The notes: a model not told the origin generated them from the sequence alone. 64,000 nt of DNA from CBDFGS01 sp965247255 (GCA_965247255.1 CBDFGS010000013.1:620001-684000), one strand, 5' to 3'. Numbered from the stretch's first letter, positions 19,581-27,576 are shown. A program made the numbers and translations.

Positions 19581-20315
19581 GCGCTGCGTCATCTCCGCGC
19601 CATGTTTGCTGCATGAGTGCAAGTGATGTGGGTGGTAAGGCCCCGAAAGTATTGCCAAAGGGGCAATGGGGCGTAATACTGAGATTGTTATCAGGTTTTT
19701 CCAGTGTTTCTTTGCCATAGAAACCTGGGGGTCTTTTCCCTGAGCCCGGGATGTACCAGAGGGATCGAGCCATGCTCTCCCAACGGTCGCCCAAGAGGGA
19801 TGTTTCCACAAAGGCCGAAGTGCGTCCTGCGTTTCGACCTTTCGATACGACGGTTGGAGTGCCCCATGCCCTCTGACCGTTTCCCCATGCCTGCGGCATA
19901 GCTCTTCAGACAGCTGAGGCCGCAGCTTCGACACGCGCCGGTCTGCCATTTGCATCGCAGGCTGGCCGCTTCGCGTCTTCGCAGCTTCCCCAGAGTCGGT
20001 ACGCCATATTGACCCTGGTCGAGCTGTGCCCTTTTACACCCGCGTCTGTTCTGTGGCCACATCCTGGGACAGCCGCATCCCCGTCGTAGCAGCTCCCCAG
20101 AACTCGCGTTGCGACGAAGAGACCCTGGCCGAGCTGCGTCTTTTCCACCCTGGCCCCTCTGCGTTCGATGCGCGGACCAGGCCGGGGACAAGTCACGCTG
20201 CGTTCACGTGAGGCATCCCACCGTGGGCGGGGTGTGTCCATCGTCAACCAACCCATAAGCCACGACCCGTGCTGTGGATGCCGGTGCGGGCAACAGACAT
20301 AAGAAGGAGGTGCGC
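19581..20315. other. Intergenic region without recognised gene
   Basis: 735 bp with no convincing coding frame on either strand. A bulged hairpin (CCAG-GTTTCT with AGAAAC-CTGG, about 19698-19728) follows the coiled-coil gene and may terminate it. Two diverged segments, near 19978-20045 and 20088-20160, share CCCCAGA, GACCCTGG, CGAGCTG and CTTTTnCACCC in the same order, suggesting an old duplication. Confidence 0.4.
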
Positions 20316-20585
20316 ATGCACATCAAGGAACGGGTTCCACGGGTCCTGGCCGCCGTCGCCGGGACCGCAAGAGCCATGCGGCGGCACAAACGGAGGACGC
20401 TGGCGGCAGGCGTGGCGTTGCTCCTGGTAACGCCCCTGTTGGCCGGTTCAGGCGTTGACGCCTTCACCGTCAACGCTCTGGCCCTTGGATGCGGGGCGCT
20501 GATGCTCCGGCGGTTCATGGGCGCAAGGAACAGGAAACAGGCGATACAAGCACTACGGCAATCGAAAGTAGAAAGGAGGTCGTGA
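20316..20585 (+). CDS. Small two-helix membrane protein
   Basis: 89 residues. The start is fixed by a textbook AAGAAGGAGGT eight bases before the ATG. A very basic N-terminus (KERVPRVLAAVAGTARAMRRHKRR) is followed by two hydrophobic helices (about 30-47 and 50-68) and a basic tail. The stop codon overlaps the next ATG (TGATG), so the two genes are translationally coupled. No motif identifies the function. The strong ribosome-binding site and coupling argue that it is a genuine, well-translated gene of the mobile element. Confidence 0.75.
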   Translation: MHIKERVPRVLAAVAGTARAMRRHKRRTLAAGVALLLVTPLLAGSGVDAFTVNALALGCGALMLRRFMGARNRKQAIQALRQSKVERRS

Positions 20586-21043
20586 TGACAACGGCAGTGA
20601 TGAATTACGGAACGATGGTAGTGGGTGAAAGGCCCAGGCGCAGTCTGGAGGAGCTGGTGGACCGGGTGATGGATGCCCTCTTTGCCAGCAACCATGAGCA
20701 GCCCCAGGAGACCGTGGCCCGGAGCGTCCACGACGCTCGGCGGCTGCGGCAGACCGGCGACCTGGACGGGGCGCTGGCGGTCTTCGCCGATGTGGGCACC
20801 GGCAAGGCAGACGCGAGCGAAGCTCGCTGGGCACACGCCGAGTGGCTCGGCCTGGTCAAGCGCAGGTTCGGCGACCGGGAGATCCTGATGTACAGCCAGG
20901 GCACCGGCAGGGCTGCGGCCCTGTCCCCCCATGACGACGGGACGCTGGAGGTCCTGGCTGTGCTGGGGATGCGCTGGCAGCCGGGCAAGCTTCTGTCCAG
21001 CCGCAGCCTGCAGGGTCTCAGGGCCATAGGAGGTGAGTCATGA
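20585..21043 (+). CDS. Conserved-looking hypothetical protein of the mobile-element cassette
   Basis: 152 residues, preceded by AAAGGAGG with six bases to the ATG. The first 60 residues are helical (RRSLEELVDRVMDALFASN, then ETVARSVHDARRL). The C-terminal half is a compact mixed domain (REILMYSQGTGRAAALSPHD then LEVLAVLGMRWQPGKLLSSR). I do not recognise a family or catalytic motif. It is coupled to the small membrane protein and runs directly into the TOPRIM remnant. In an intact element it probably stands next to a primase gene, so a role in replication or its control is possible, but this is inference from position. Confidence 0.65.
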   Translation: MTTAVMNYGTMVVGERPRRSLEELVDRVMDALFASNHEQPQETVARSVHDARRLRQTGDLDGALAVFADVGTGKADASEARWAHAEWLGLVKRRFGDREILMYSQGTGRAAALSPHDDGTLEVLAVLGMRWQPGKLLSSRSLQGLRAIGGES

Positions 21044-21049
21044 CCTTAG

Positions 21050-21438
21050 CCAATAGGCACATGGCCGGGGACCGGCCCCAAGCCGGTGCTTGGGCTTGGG
21101 CGGCTTGACCCCGCGCCGTCCTGGGTAGTTGTCGCCGAGGGCCTGTTCGACTGGCGTGCCTTGACCCAGTGGGGCCTCCCCGTCTGCGCCGCCCTGGGCA
21201 CCCAGGGCATGGAGCGTGTTGCTGCCAGCTTGCCTAGCTGCTCCCGCGTGTTCCTCGCCTTCGACGGAGACGATGCGGGCCTGGCGGCGGCGGGCAGCTT
21301 GCGGGCTTGCTTGGACGCCGCGCCGCCATAATCGCCCTCCCTCAGGGCGTCGGCGACGCGGCAGAGCTTGCGGCCCTTCCCCACCGACGCGCCGGCTTCC
21401 TGCGCCTGCTGGCTCAGGCGGCACGCTCCACCCGCTAA
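21050..21438 (+). pseudogene. TOPRIM-domain primase-like gene, 5'-truncated and frameshifted
   Basis: From about 21052 one frame reads a Pro/Gly-rich lead-in (GPKPVLGLGRL) and then a TOPRIM domain: WVVVAEGLFDWRAL (catalytic Glu), ALGTQGMERV, and FLAFDGDDAGLAAAG (DxD-type metal motif). This frame stops at 21331. The next frame then continues IIALPQGVGDAAELAALPH to a stop at 21438, which is the normal family continuation, so there is a one-base shift near 21325. No start codon or N-terminal zinc/catalytic half remains, because the frame is closed at about 21050. TOPRIM proteins of this type are DnaG-like primases of phages and plasmids. The remnant shows the element once encoded its own primase. 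Confidence 0.7.
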
Positions 21439-21459
21439 CCGCCTCACCGCTTCACCACT

Positions 21460-21755
21460 GCGGAGCTTGCTCGCTTCGCTCCCTTGCTTGCGGGACTCCC
21501 TCCCGCCTCACCCCATCCCACTCTCACCGCCCAGAGCCTGCCACCGACTCCGATCGGGGGAGGAACTATGCCTAATTCACGACGAGCCTGCCCCGTACTC
21601 GATACGGGGGCCTTGCCCGCACACGGCTTCCCGTAGGGAAGTCCGCACCGGCCATTCGCCACAGGACAAACACAACACCAGGAGACAGTCCCGGCCATCG
21701 GGACACGGATTCGAGCGGGACTGTCTCCAAGAAGGGGGCGGTCCCGCTTCTTCAT
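21460..21755. repeat. Cluster of perfect inverted repeats upstream of the tetra-HTH gene
   Basis: Successive hairpins: GCGGGA/TCCCGC (about 21496-21512); CCCCGTA-CTCGA-TACGGGG (about 21591-21609); CTTCCC-GTA-GGGAAG (about 21629-21643); a 13-bp perfect pair GGAGACAGTCCCG (21681-21693) with CGGGACTGTCTCC (21716-21728); and AAGAAG/CTTCTT with an inner GGG/CCC (21729-21752). The last ends just before the ribosome-binding site of the HTH gene. No coding frame crosses the region. The density resembles a replication origin, transfer origin or operator array of a plasmid-like element. Confidence 0.6.
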
Positions 21756-21771
21756 TACAGGAGGAAGCGAC

Positions 21772-22941
21772 ATGACGACTACGAGCATTGAGAGGCATGC
21801 CCCCGTATCAGGCACGGGACAGACCCCGGAGATACGTGCCCGGGCGGCGGGACCTGGATCGAACCTTGGCAAGCCAGAGAGTGAGCTCCGGGCTGCGGCC
21901 AGGCGGCGCGGACTCACCATGAAGGAGCTTGCAGCCAAGATGGGGGTGTCTGCGGGCCACCTGTCGCAGATTGCGACGGGGGGCAGGCCGTGGACTCCGA
22001 AGATGCGTGAAAAGGCTGCGTCGGTGCTGGGAGAGGTCCCAGGACAGGGGGTCGTCTACCGCCAAGGCGGCGTGGTGACCGGCGAGAGCAGCTACATCCG
22101 GGAGCGCGCCCGTGGGCTGGGCATGAGCATGCAGGACCTGGCCGACCGAGTGGGGGTGTCCTACGGCTACATGGCGCAGGTGTCGCGCGGCCGCAGGAAC
22201 ATGGGCGTGAAGGTCCAGGCGCGGGTCGAGTCGGCGTTGGAGGCTCCGGCGAAGGTCGCGCCCGCCAAGTGCGCCAACCGCCAGGGCGTCGTCGTGGCCG
22301 GGGAGAGCAGCTACATCAGGGAGCGGGCCAGGGAGTTGGGCATGAGCCTGCGGGGCCTGGCCGACCGCGTGGGCGTCTCCTACAGCTACATGTCAATGGT
22401 GGCGCGGGGTCGTAGCAACATGGGCGTGAAGGTCCAGGCCAGGATGGAGTCGGCGCTGGAGGCTCCGGCGAAGGTCGCTCCCGCGCAGTGCGCCGGCATC
22501 GACCGGGAGGCCGTGTGGGACCGGATGAACGCCCACGGCTTCAGCCAGAACGAGGTCGCCCGGCGCGCCGGCATCAGCTCGGCCCATCTCTCCCAGATCA
22601 TGAACGGCAAGTCCACTCCATCGGCGGGCGTGCTGAAGGGGCTGCACGGTGTCCTGTTCCAGCCGACGAAGGCGGAGCGGGTCATGCCCGCCGAGGTGAA
22701 GGTGCTGGGCTGGCGGAAGGGCGAGCGGAGCGGGATGGTCGTTCGCGGCGCCGGTGGCCCCGGGCGCGGCGCCAGGTCCGGCGGCGGCACCGTCAGAGTC
22801 GGCGGCCGGGTGCCCTGGGGCGCGAAGGCGGAGTTCGCCTACCGCGCGGGGTACGACGGCATGGGCCGGGTCTCGGTGACGCACGTCGTCGAGCGGGGCT
22901 ACTCCGCCATGCTGAAGCAGCCGGAGATGGCAGCTGCGTAG
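21772..22941 (+). CDS. Protein with four tandem Cro/C1-type helix-turn-helix domains
   Basis: 389 residues, with AGGAGG eight bases before the ATG. Four XRE-like HTH units can be aligned: about 36-87 (TMKELAAKMGVSAGHLSQIA), 106-156 (SMQDLADRVGVSYGYMAQVS), 179-229 (SLRGLADRVGVSYSYMSMVA) and 246-296 (SQNEVARRAGISSAHLSQIM). Units two and three are a 219-bp (73-codon) direct duplication, still highly similar in DNA. A basic, Gly-rich stretch (about 318-350) leads to a short C-terminal beta-like segment. Known Cro/C1 regulators usually carry one HTH and dimerise; four on one chain suggests binding to a repeated or extended operator, perhaps the adjacent palindrome cluster, or a replication-initiator role. 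Both are inference. Confidence 0.85.
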   Translation: MTTTSIERHAPVSGTGQTPEIRARAAGPGSNLGKPESELRAAARRRGLTMKELAAKMGVSAGHLSQIATGGRPWTPKMREKAASVLGEVPGQGVVYRQGGVVTGESSYIRERARGLGMSMQDLADRVGVSYGYMAQVSRGRRNMGVKVQARVESALEAPAKVAPAKCANRQGVVVAGESSYIRERARELGMSLRGLADRVGVSYSYMSMVARGRSNMGVKVQARMESALEAPAKVAPAQCAGIDREAVWDRMNAHGFSQNEVARRAGISSAHLSQIMNGKSTPSAGVLKGLHGVLFQPTKAERVMPAEVKVLGWRKGERSGMVVRGAGGPGRGARSGGGTVRVGGRVPWGAKAEFAYRAGYDGMGRVSVTHVVERGYSAMLKQPEMAAA

Positions 22942-23068
22942 GGCTCCATGACGTACCGCATGATGGGCGGCTGCCTCGGAGCAGCCTGGGACGGCCCGCA
23001 CCGGGCCGCATACGCGAGTCCCGCCGTGGGCGGGCCTTCGCACGTTCAAGCATTCGCCTGGGGGCGTT

Positions 23069-23167
23069 GCCGGAACCCGACCGCCCCCGCTGGGGCGGTG
23101 CAGTCCGTCTCCCGTCGCTCTCCGCCTTGCGGCGGCGACTGGGCGAGACGTGCGCCCGGGTTCCGGC
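23069..23167 (+). ncRNA. Candidate three-way-junction leader RNA of the helicase gene
   Basis: An 11-bp perfect closing helix, GCCGGAACCCG (23069-23079) with CGGGTTCCGGC (23157-23167), encloses two arms. Arm one is ACCGCCCC-CGCT-GGGGCGGT (23080-23099). Arm two is CGTCTC/GAGACG (23106-23111 with 23145-23150) extended by GTCGC/GCGAC and CGCC/GGCG around a TTGC loop. It ends 39 bases before the helicase ATG and just upstream of its AGGAGG. No coding frame is convincing here. It could be a cis-regulatory leader or a single-stranded-origin-like DNA structure. It matches no riboswitch class I know. Confidence 0.5.
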
Positions 23168-23206
23168 GTCGTCCTCTAACTACCACGAAAAGGAGGACGG
23201 CACGAA

Positions 23207-23432
23207 ATGAACCTCGGAGGTTTCATCGACACGTTCAAGGACGCAATAGCGCGAAGGGTGGTGGAGTCCTATCCGCCCCTCTACCGGCCCTCCCAGAACG
23301 GCCACGGCCTGCCCCAACTGCTCCGCTCCCCCCTGGGAGCCCAGGCCGACGCCATACGGGGCGTCACCCTCTCCCTGAAAGCCCACCAGGGCACCAACGT
23401 CGTGGGGGAGATGGGCACCGGCAAGACCTTCA
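23207..23432 (+). CDS. SNF2-type helicase, exon 1 (split by group II intron)
   Basis: Encodes the first 75 residues plus one base of a helicase, starting at an ATG with AGGAGG ten bases upstream. It includes LGAQADAIRGVTLSLKAHQG and then GEMGTGKTF, the Walker A loop, where the frame is cut by the intron. Joined to 27577-29486, the reading becomes GTGKTFIGASAAYAAGFQRV, a normal SF2 motif I continuation, for a 711-residue protein. Without splicing the frame ends in intron sequence at 23455. The preceding region holds a structured leader. The upstream neighbours are the HTH and TOPRIM genes of the same element. Confidence 0.85.
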
Positions 23433-23850
23433 GTGCGCCGCGTAACGCGGCATAGGATACCCGGCTCATCCGGGAAGAACTCGGAGAATGTTCTTGGGCC
23501 AACCGACCCACCTCGAAGCGAAAGCCTAGGGGGAAAGCAGCATGTCGGTAAAGCGGCTACAGTCCCAAAGCGTTGTAGGACTGGTTCCGCAAGGCCCGCG
23601 CGATACGGTGAAAGCTAGACTGCCTGAACCCCAGTTCCCAGATGGTGTTCTTGCCACCCGCCGGTAGAACGCTTGTAACCCGGCGCCACTCATTGCCTCG
23701 GTATGATGAAGGTACCAATGCAACTCCGATGAGTGGACGATGACCGATGCGGTCTATTCAAGGGGGACGAACGGGGCACCTACAGTCGCGCTAGAACGTC
23801 CTATGTCGAACGACAACCGGGAAGAGGCTCTACCTCTACTGGAAACAGAC

Positions 23851-24108
23851 CTAGTCGCCGGAGTTGCGCTCCTGTTCCATCTGAGCGCAATGCAGGGTTA
23901 TGGCGTCAACCAGCAACGGCGAGTTCGATTTCGCCAATGCCTTGATGTCAGACAAGAGGATGCGGTCAGACATCCTGACCTTGTTCTCGGCCCGCCGTTT
24001 CGCCTTCCACCGTCGGTGGAGCACAAACGTCAGCACGGCGACCACAGGTGCCCAGGTAAGCAACCAGATAAAGAACACTAGCTGGGCACTAGAGAGCGAA
24101 AACTCCAC
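23851..24108 (-). CDS. Antisense small membrane-anchored ORF inside intron domain I (uncertain)
   Basis: 85 codons on the strand opposite to the intron, starting at GTG with GGGAG upstream. The predicted product has an N-terminal membrane helix (LVFFIWLLTWAPVVAVLTFV), a stop-transfer basic run (HRRWKAKRRAENK) and a polar tail, a plausible signal-anchor layout. The 5' part of the intron (about 870 nt before the maturase) is somewhat longer than usual, so this could be an extra insertion. It may also be a chance frame in a structured RNA region. I do not recognise it. Confidence 0.3.
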   Translation of the reverse strand: MEFSLSSAQLVFFIWLLTWAPVVAVLTFVLHRRWKAKRRAENKVRMSDRILLSDIKALAKSNSPLLVDAITLHCAQMEQERNSGD

Positions 24109-24303
24109 TCCTGATACTCCCTATGGGACTGTCTGTGGAGATTAGCAGAGCCAACCCCCTCACGTCTACGGAACGCGGGATGGCCTACGGGGGGAGACCC
24201 CTATGGTCACGGAGTCCTCGTAGTAGTCCGAGCCGGGGAAAGCCCGGCACATGGCGAAGGAGGACAGGTGGTTTCGACGGAATACAACAGGGAGGTATGC
24301 ACA

Positions 24304-25695
24304 ATGCAACAAGCCGAAACTGTATTGAACGTCATACGCGAACGCGGAGAACGAGGATTGCCGCTGGAGAACATCTATCGGCTGCTTTACAACCGGAACC
24401 TTTACCTGCGGGCCTACGGGCGTATCTACTCAAACCAGGGGGCTACAACCAAGGGAGCCACCGCAGAGACCATGGACGGTATGTCACTGGCGACAATCGA
24501 CCGCATCATCGAAGCCCTGCGCTACGAGCGGTTCCGATGGACGCCGGTGCGTCGGGTCAACATTCCCAAGCCTAACGGCACGACCCGCGCCTTGGGCATA
24601 CCGACGGGGCCGGACAAGCTGCTGCAAGAGGTCATCCGGATGATTCTGGAAGCCTACTATGAGCCGCAGTTTTCCGACCGCTCCCACGGCTTTCGGCCCG
24701 ACCGGGGTTGCCACACCGCCTTGAGCAACGTGACAACCTACTGGACCGGTACCCGCTGGTTCGTCGAGGGCGACATCAAAGGGTGCTTCGACAACATCGA
24801 CCACGATGTCTTGTTGTCGGTGCTCGGCGAGAAGCTCCACGACAACCGATTCCTACGCCTGCTCAAGTATCTACTGAAAGCAGGCTACATAGAGGACTGG
24901 AAGTATGGCCGCACGCTGAGCGGTACGCCGCAAGGCGGCGTGGTCAGCCCCATCCTCGCCAACATCTACCTAGACCGGTTGGACAAGTTTGTCGAGAACG
25001 TGCTGATACCAGCCCACACCCGTGGCTCAGCCCGGAGAGACAACCGCGAGTACACACGTTTGCTGAACCAAGCGGCCCGCCAGAGGAAGCGGGGGAACCA
25101 CGCCGAGGCACTGCAACTGCGCAAGCAACTGCAGCAACTGCCGTCACGTGACCCCTATGACCCCGGCTACCGCCGGTTACGGTACGTGCGCTACGCGGAC
25201 GACTTCGTGCTGGGTTTCATCGGGCCAAAGGCCGAAGCCCAACAGGCAAAGGAGTCCCTGGAAACATTCCTGCGCGACTCACTCAAGCTGGAGCTATCCA
25301 GGGAGAAAACTCTCGTCACCCACGCCACCAGCCAGGCGGCGCGGTTCCTCGGCTACGAACTCGTGAACCAACAGGCCAACGACCAGTTCGACCGCAATGG
25401 TCGGCGCAGGGTCAACGGCCAAATCGGATTGCGGGTTCCCGCCGACGTCATCGAGCAACATTGCCAAGCCTACATGCGCAAAGGCAAACCGGCACACCGC
25501 AGTTACCTACTCCACGATGAAGATTTCTCCATCGTGGCACAGTACCAGTCGGAGTTCCGGGGCGTCGTCAACTACTACCTTCTGGCCTACAACGTCCATC
25601 ACTTGGGACGGTTGCAGATGGTCATGGAGATTTCGTTGGCAAAAACCCTTGCGGCAAAGCACAAGTCCACCGAGGTTACGTCAATAGGTGTGTAA
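24304..25695 (+). pseudogene. ltrA: Group II intron maturase/reverse transcriptase, 5' part (split by IS)
   Basis: Starts at the ATG before QQAETVLNVIRERG, with GGGAGGT seven bases upstream. All RT blocks are present: PKPNGTTRALGIPTGPDKLL, SHGFRPDRGCHTAL, EGDIKGCFDNIDHDVL, GTPQGGVVSPILANIYLDRL, and the catalytic RYADDFVLGF. After the thumb, domain X begins (YYLLAYNVHHLGRLQMVMEI, LAKTLAAKHKST). Here the IS enters and the frame ends in IS sequence after EVTSIGV. The genuine 3' part resumes at 27040. The protein would normally bind intron domain IV, help splicing and carry out retrohoming; as it stands it lacks the rest of domain X and the HNH domain. Confidence 0.9.
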
Positions 25696-27039
25696 ACGAC
25701 ATCAGGCGGCGACCTTCTCAGCCGTTGATTCAATGGCGATTCCATCCGCATACTGTGCACCGAGATAGACGTCTTCGATCAACTCAGGGGCCTTCAGACG
25801 CCTGAAGCGCTGTTCGGCGACCATCAACATTTTCCAGATCACCGCTATCGCCCGATCGACCCTCTTGTAGCGCTTGGCGGCATCGGTCCGAAGCCTGAGG
25901 GCCGCGAAGGGTGATTCTACCGGGTTCGTCGTGCGAAGGCGCCCCCAGTGCTCCTTTGGGAAGTCATAGAAGGTGACCATGCGGTCCCAGTCCCGCTCCA
26001 AGGCCTCTGAGGCCGCCTCGTAGGAATGGTCGCCGCACCACCTGGTGAACACCGTCCTGAGCCGCTCAGCCTCTGTCCGAGTCGGCGCGTAGGGGATAGT
26101 ACGCAGCATGAGCTTGGCCTGGTCCTGTTGTCGCTTTGGAAGCTTGGCGAGCACGTTTACGATCTTGTGGTTCCAGCAGCGTTGCTCTGCCGCCTGCGGA
26201 TAGACGTTGCGCAGAGCTCCCCAGATGCCCAGGTGTCCGTCTCCAACCACCAGCCTCGGGCAACTCAAGCCCCGGCGCTTGATGTCCCTGAGCACCTCGG
26301 ACCAGTTCTGTGTGGACTCCCTGTATCCGGGAACAGCGCTCACCACCACCTTGCTCCCGTCGCTCAGGGCCGCCATCACCACCAGTACCGCCGCCTTCTC
26401 CTTCTCAAGACCAGCCTTGACGTAGACTCCATCCACCCACATGTAGACCACTTCCAGGTCATCGAGGGGCCGGCTGCGCCATTGGGCAAGCTCATCGTTC
26501 CACTTATCCTTCAACCGGGCCACCGTGCTCGCCGATACCGGTGCGTCCTCTCCCAGCAGCCCCCGCAAAGCCAGATCGAAGTCGCCTTCGGATAGACCGT
26601 GCAGGTACAGCTCGGGGATCAACTCAGCAACCTTCCTGGTCCTGTTGACGAACAGCGGCAGCAGCCGGCTCTCGAACTGCTCCTCGGTATCGCGGACTCG
26701 CGGCCGCCTCAGCTGTATCGTTCCCGAACTCAGCGTAAGCCTCCGGGCTCTGCCGTATCCGTTCCGATAGCCGGTATCGTTGTCCGAGTCGGATCTGAGC
26801 GCCGACTTCGCCCTTCCCAGAAACGCCGTCACCTCCTCCTCCAGCAACTCCTGGATCAGCCTCTGGACCTGGCTTCGCACCCAATCCTCCAACTGCTCCC
26901 ACTCCGGCCTTGACTCCGACCTACTCTCAGTGCTTTCCTTCCTCATGGGCGGTCTATCTCCTCTCTTGGGCCTCGAGCCCGTGTTGTTCAGAGAGAGGGT
27001 ACACCGCCTGACTGTTTACACACTTTTTGAGGATACCTC
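25672..27039 (-). mobile_element. IS256-family insertion sequence (1368 bp) inside the intron maturase gene
   Basis: The ends are 26-bp imperfect inverted repeats (21 of 26 positions match), both beginning GAGGT and ending GTGTGTAAAC, at 25672-25697 and 27014-27039. An 8-bp target duplication AGTCCACC flanks them (25664-25671 and 27040-27047). Removing the element and one duplicate copy joins KST to ARKMRRQF and restores the maturase frame. The only gene is a full-length transposase on the minus strand. Confidence 0.92.
25702..26946 (-). CDS. IS256-family (Mutator-like) DDE transposase
   Basis: 414 residues, complete. The catalytic triad is visible in its family contexts: Asp in YMWVDGVYVKAG, Asp in RLVVGDGHLGIWGAL, and Glu in RLRTTNPVESPFAALR, with the conserved QRCWNHKIVNVLAKLP between. 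The N-terminal region (WEQLEDWVRSQVQRLIQELL and GYRNGYGRARRLTLSSG) is the usual DNA-binding part. The frame is intact between good terminal repeats, so the element may still be active. It is antisense to the intron maturase it interrupts. Confidence 0.95.
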   Translation of the reverse strand: MRKESTESRSESRPEWEQLEDWVRSQVQRLIQELLEEEVTAFLGRAKSALRSDSDNDTGYRNGYGRARRLTLSSGTIQLRRPRVRDTEEQFESRLLPLFVNRTRKVAELIPELYLHGLSEGDFDLALRGLLGEDAPVSASTVARLKDKWNDELAQWRSRPLDDLEVVYMWVDGVYVKAGLEKEKAAVLVVMAALSDGSKVVVSAVPGYRESTQNWSEVLRDIKRRGLSCPRLVVGDGHLGIWGALRNVYPQAAEQRCWNHKIVNVLAKLPKRQQDQAKLMLRTIPYAPTRTEAERLRTVFTRWCGDHSYEAASEALERDWDRMVTFYDFPKEHWGRLRTTNPVESPFAALRLRTDAAKRYKRVDRAIAVIWKMLMVAEQRFRRLKAPELIEDVYLGAQYADGIAIESTAEKVAA

Positions 27040-27470
27040 AGTCCACCGCCCGGAAGATGCGTCGCCAATTCAAAAGCGCCGTTGAAACCGAGCACGGGCC
27101 ACGTGTATGCCTAAAGGTCATCAAGCAGCAGGACAACGGCAAACGCCCTCTAGTGGCGTACTTCGGTGGCATACCCCTGAAACGGCAACGGCAGGCAGTT
27201 CTAGTCGACCAACAGCCTCAGCGATACAGGTCTGACCGCAACGAGCTCATCAAACGGCTCCAAGCGGACGAATGCGAGATGTGCGGCTCAACGGTGGATG
27301 TAGAAGTCCATCACATCCGTGCGCTTCGCGACCTAAACGTGAAAGGCCAACGGGAAAAGCCCAAGTGGGTACAACTCATGGCGGCGCGGAAACGCATAAC
27401 CCTCGTGGTGTGCCGGACGTGTCACATGGACATCCATCACGGGCGAAGTAATCCGCAGAAGCAGATATAG
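27040..27470 (+). pseudogene. Group II intron maturase, 3' part: end of domain X and HNH endonuclease
   Basis: Continues the maturase frame after the insertion sequence: STARKMRRQFKSAVETEHGP, then the domain X signature PLVAYFGGIPLKRQRQAV. The C-terminal HNH nuclease has the zinc pairs CEMC and CRTC, the catalytic-type VEVHHIRALRDL and the closing CHMDIHHG. This domain normally cuts the second strand during retrohoming. It has no good start codon of its own; a TTG at 27027 lies in the IS, so it is probably not expressed as a working protein. Confidence 0.88.
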
Positions 27471-27479
27471 ACCACTGGA

Positions 27480-27513
27480 GAGCCGGATGCGGTGAAAGCC
27501 GCACGTCCGGTTC
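27480..27513 (+). other. Group II intron domain V (catalytic hairpin)
   Basis: Thirty-four nucleotides starting GAGCCGGATGCGG, with a GAAA-containing loop and ending CCGCACGTCCGGTTC. The catalytic AGC triad is at 27481-27483. The stems pair fully (GAGCCGG with CCGGTTC allowing G-U, and GCGG with CCGC). It ends 63 bases before the 3' splice site. Confidence 0.9.
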
Positions 27514-27576
27514 GGGAGGGGGCCGACGGAAAAGTGCTTCGGGCAACCGGAGTAACTCGCCGGCGGCCTACCTTAC

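Larger units (their letters stand above)
23433..27576 (+). mobile_element. Group II intron with HNH-type maturase, inserted in helicase P-loop codons
   Basis: The 5' end is GTGCGCC, the group II consensus; the 3' end is CCTTAC (AY rule), with a candidate branch A at 27570, seven bases before the splice site. Domain V is at 27480-27513 with the AGC triad and a GAAA loop, followed by a domain VI stem (GGCCGACGG/CCGGCGGCC). Exon-binding pairing is visible: exon GGCAAG and ACCTTCA (23420-23432) are complementary to intron CTTGCC (23650-23655, EBS2) and TGAAGGT (23707-23713, EBS1). Splicing restores the helicase frame exactly. Total length is 4144 bp because an IS256-family element sits in the maturase gene; the intron alone is about 2.77 kb. 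Confidence 0.92.

Noticed and set aside
18810..19955. Minus-strand frame of 381 codons
   Set aside because: It overlaps the lipoprotein and coiled-coil genes on the other strand, its Pro/His/Arg-rich composition is typical of antisense frames, and it contains no recognisable domain.
19978..20160. Two diverged direct repeats as a mobile element or att pair
   Set aside because: Identity is patchy, and no inverted ends, duplications or genes accompany them.
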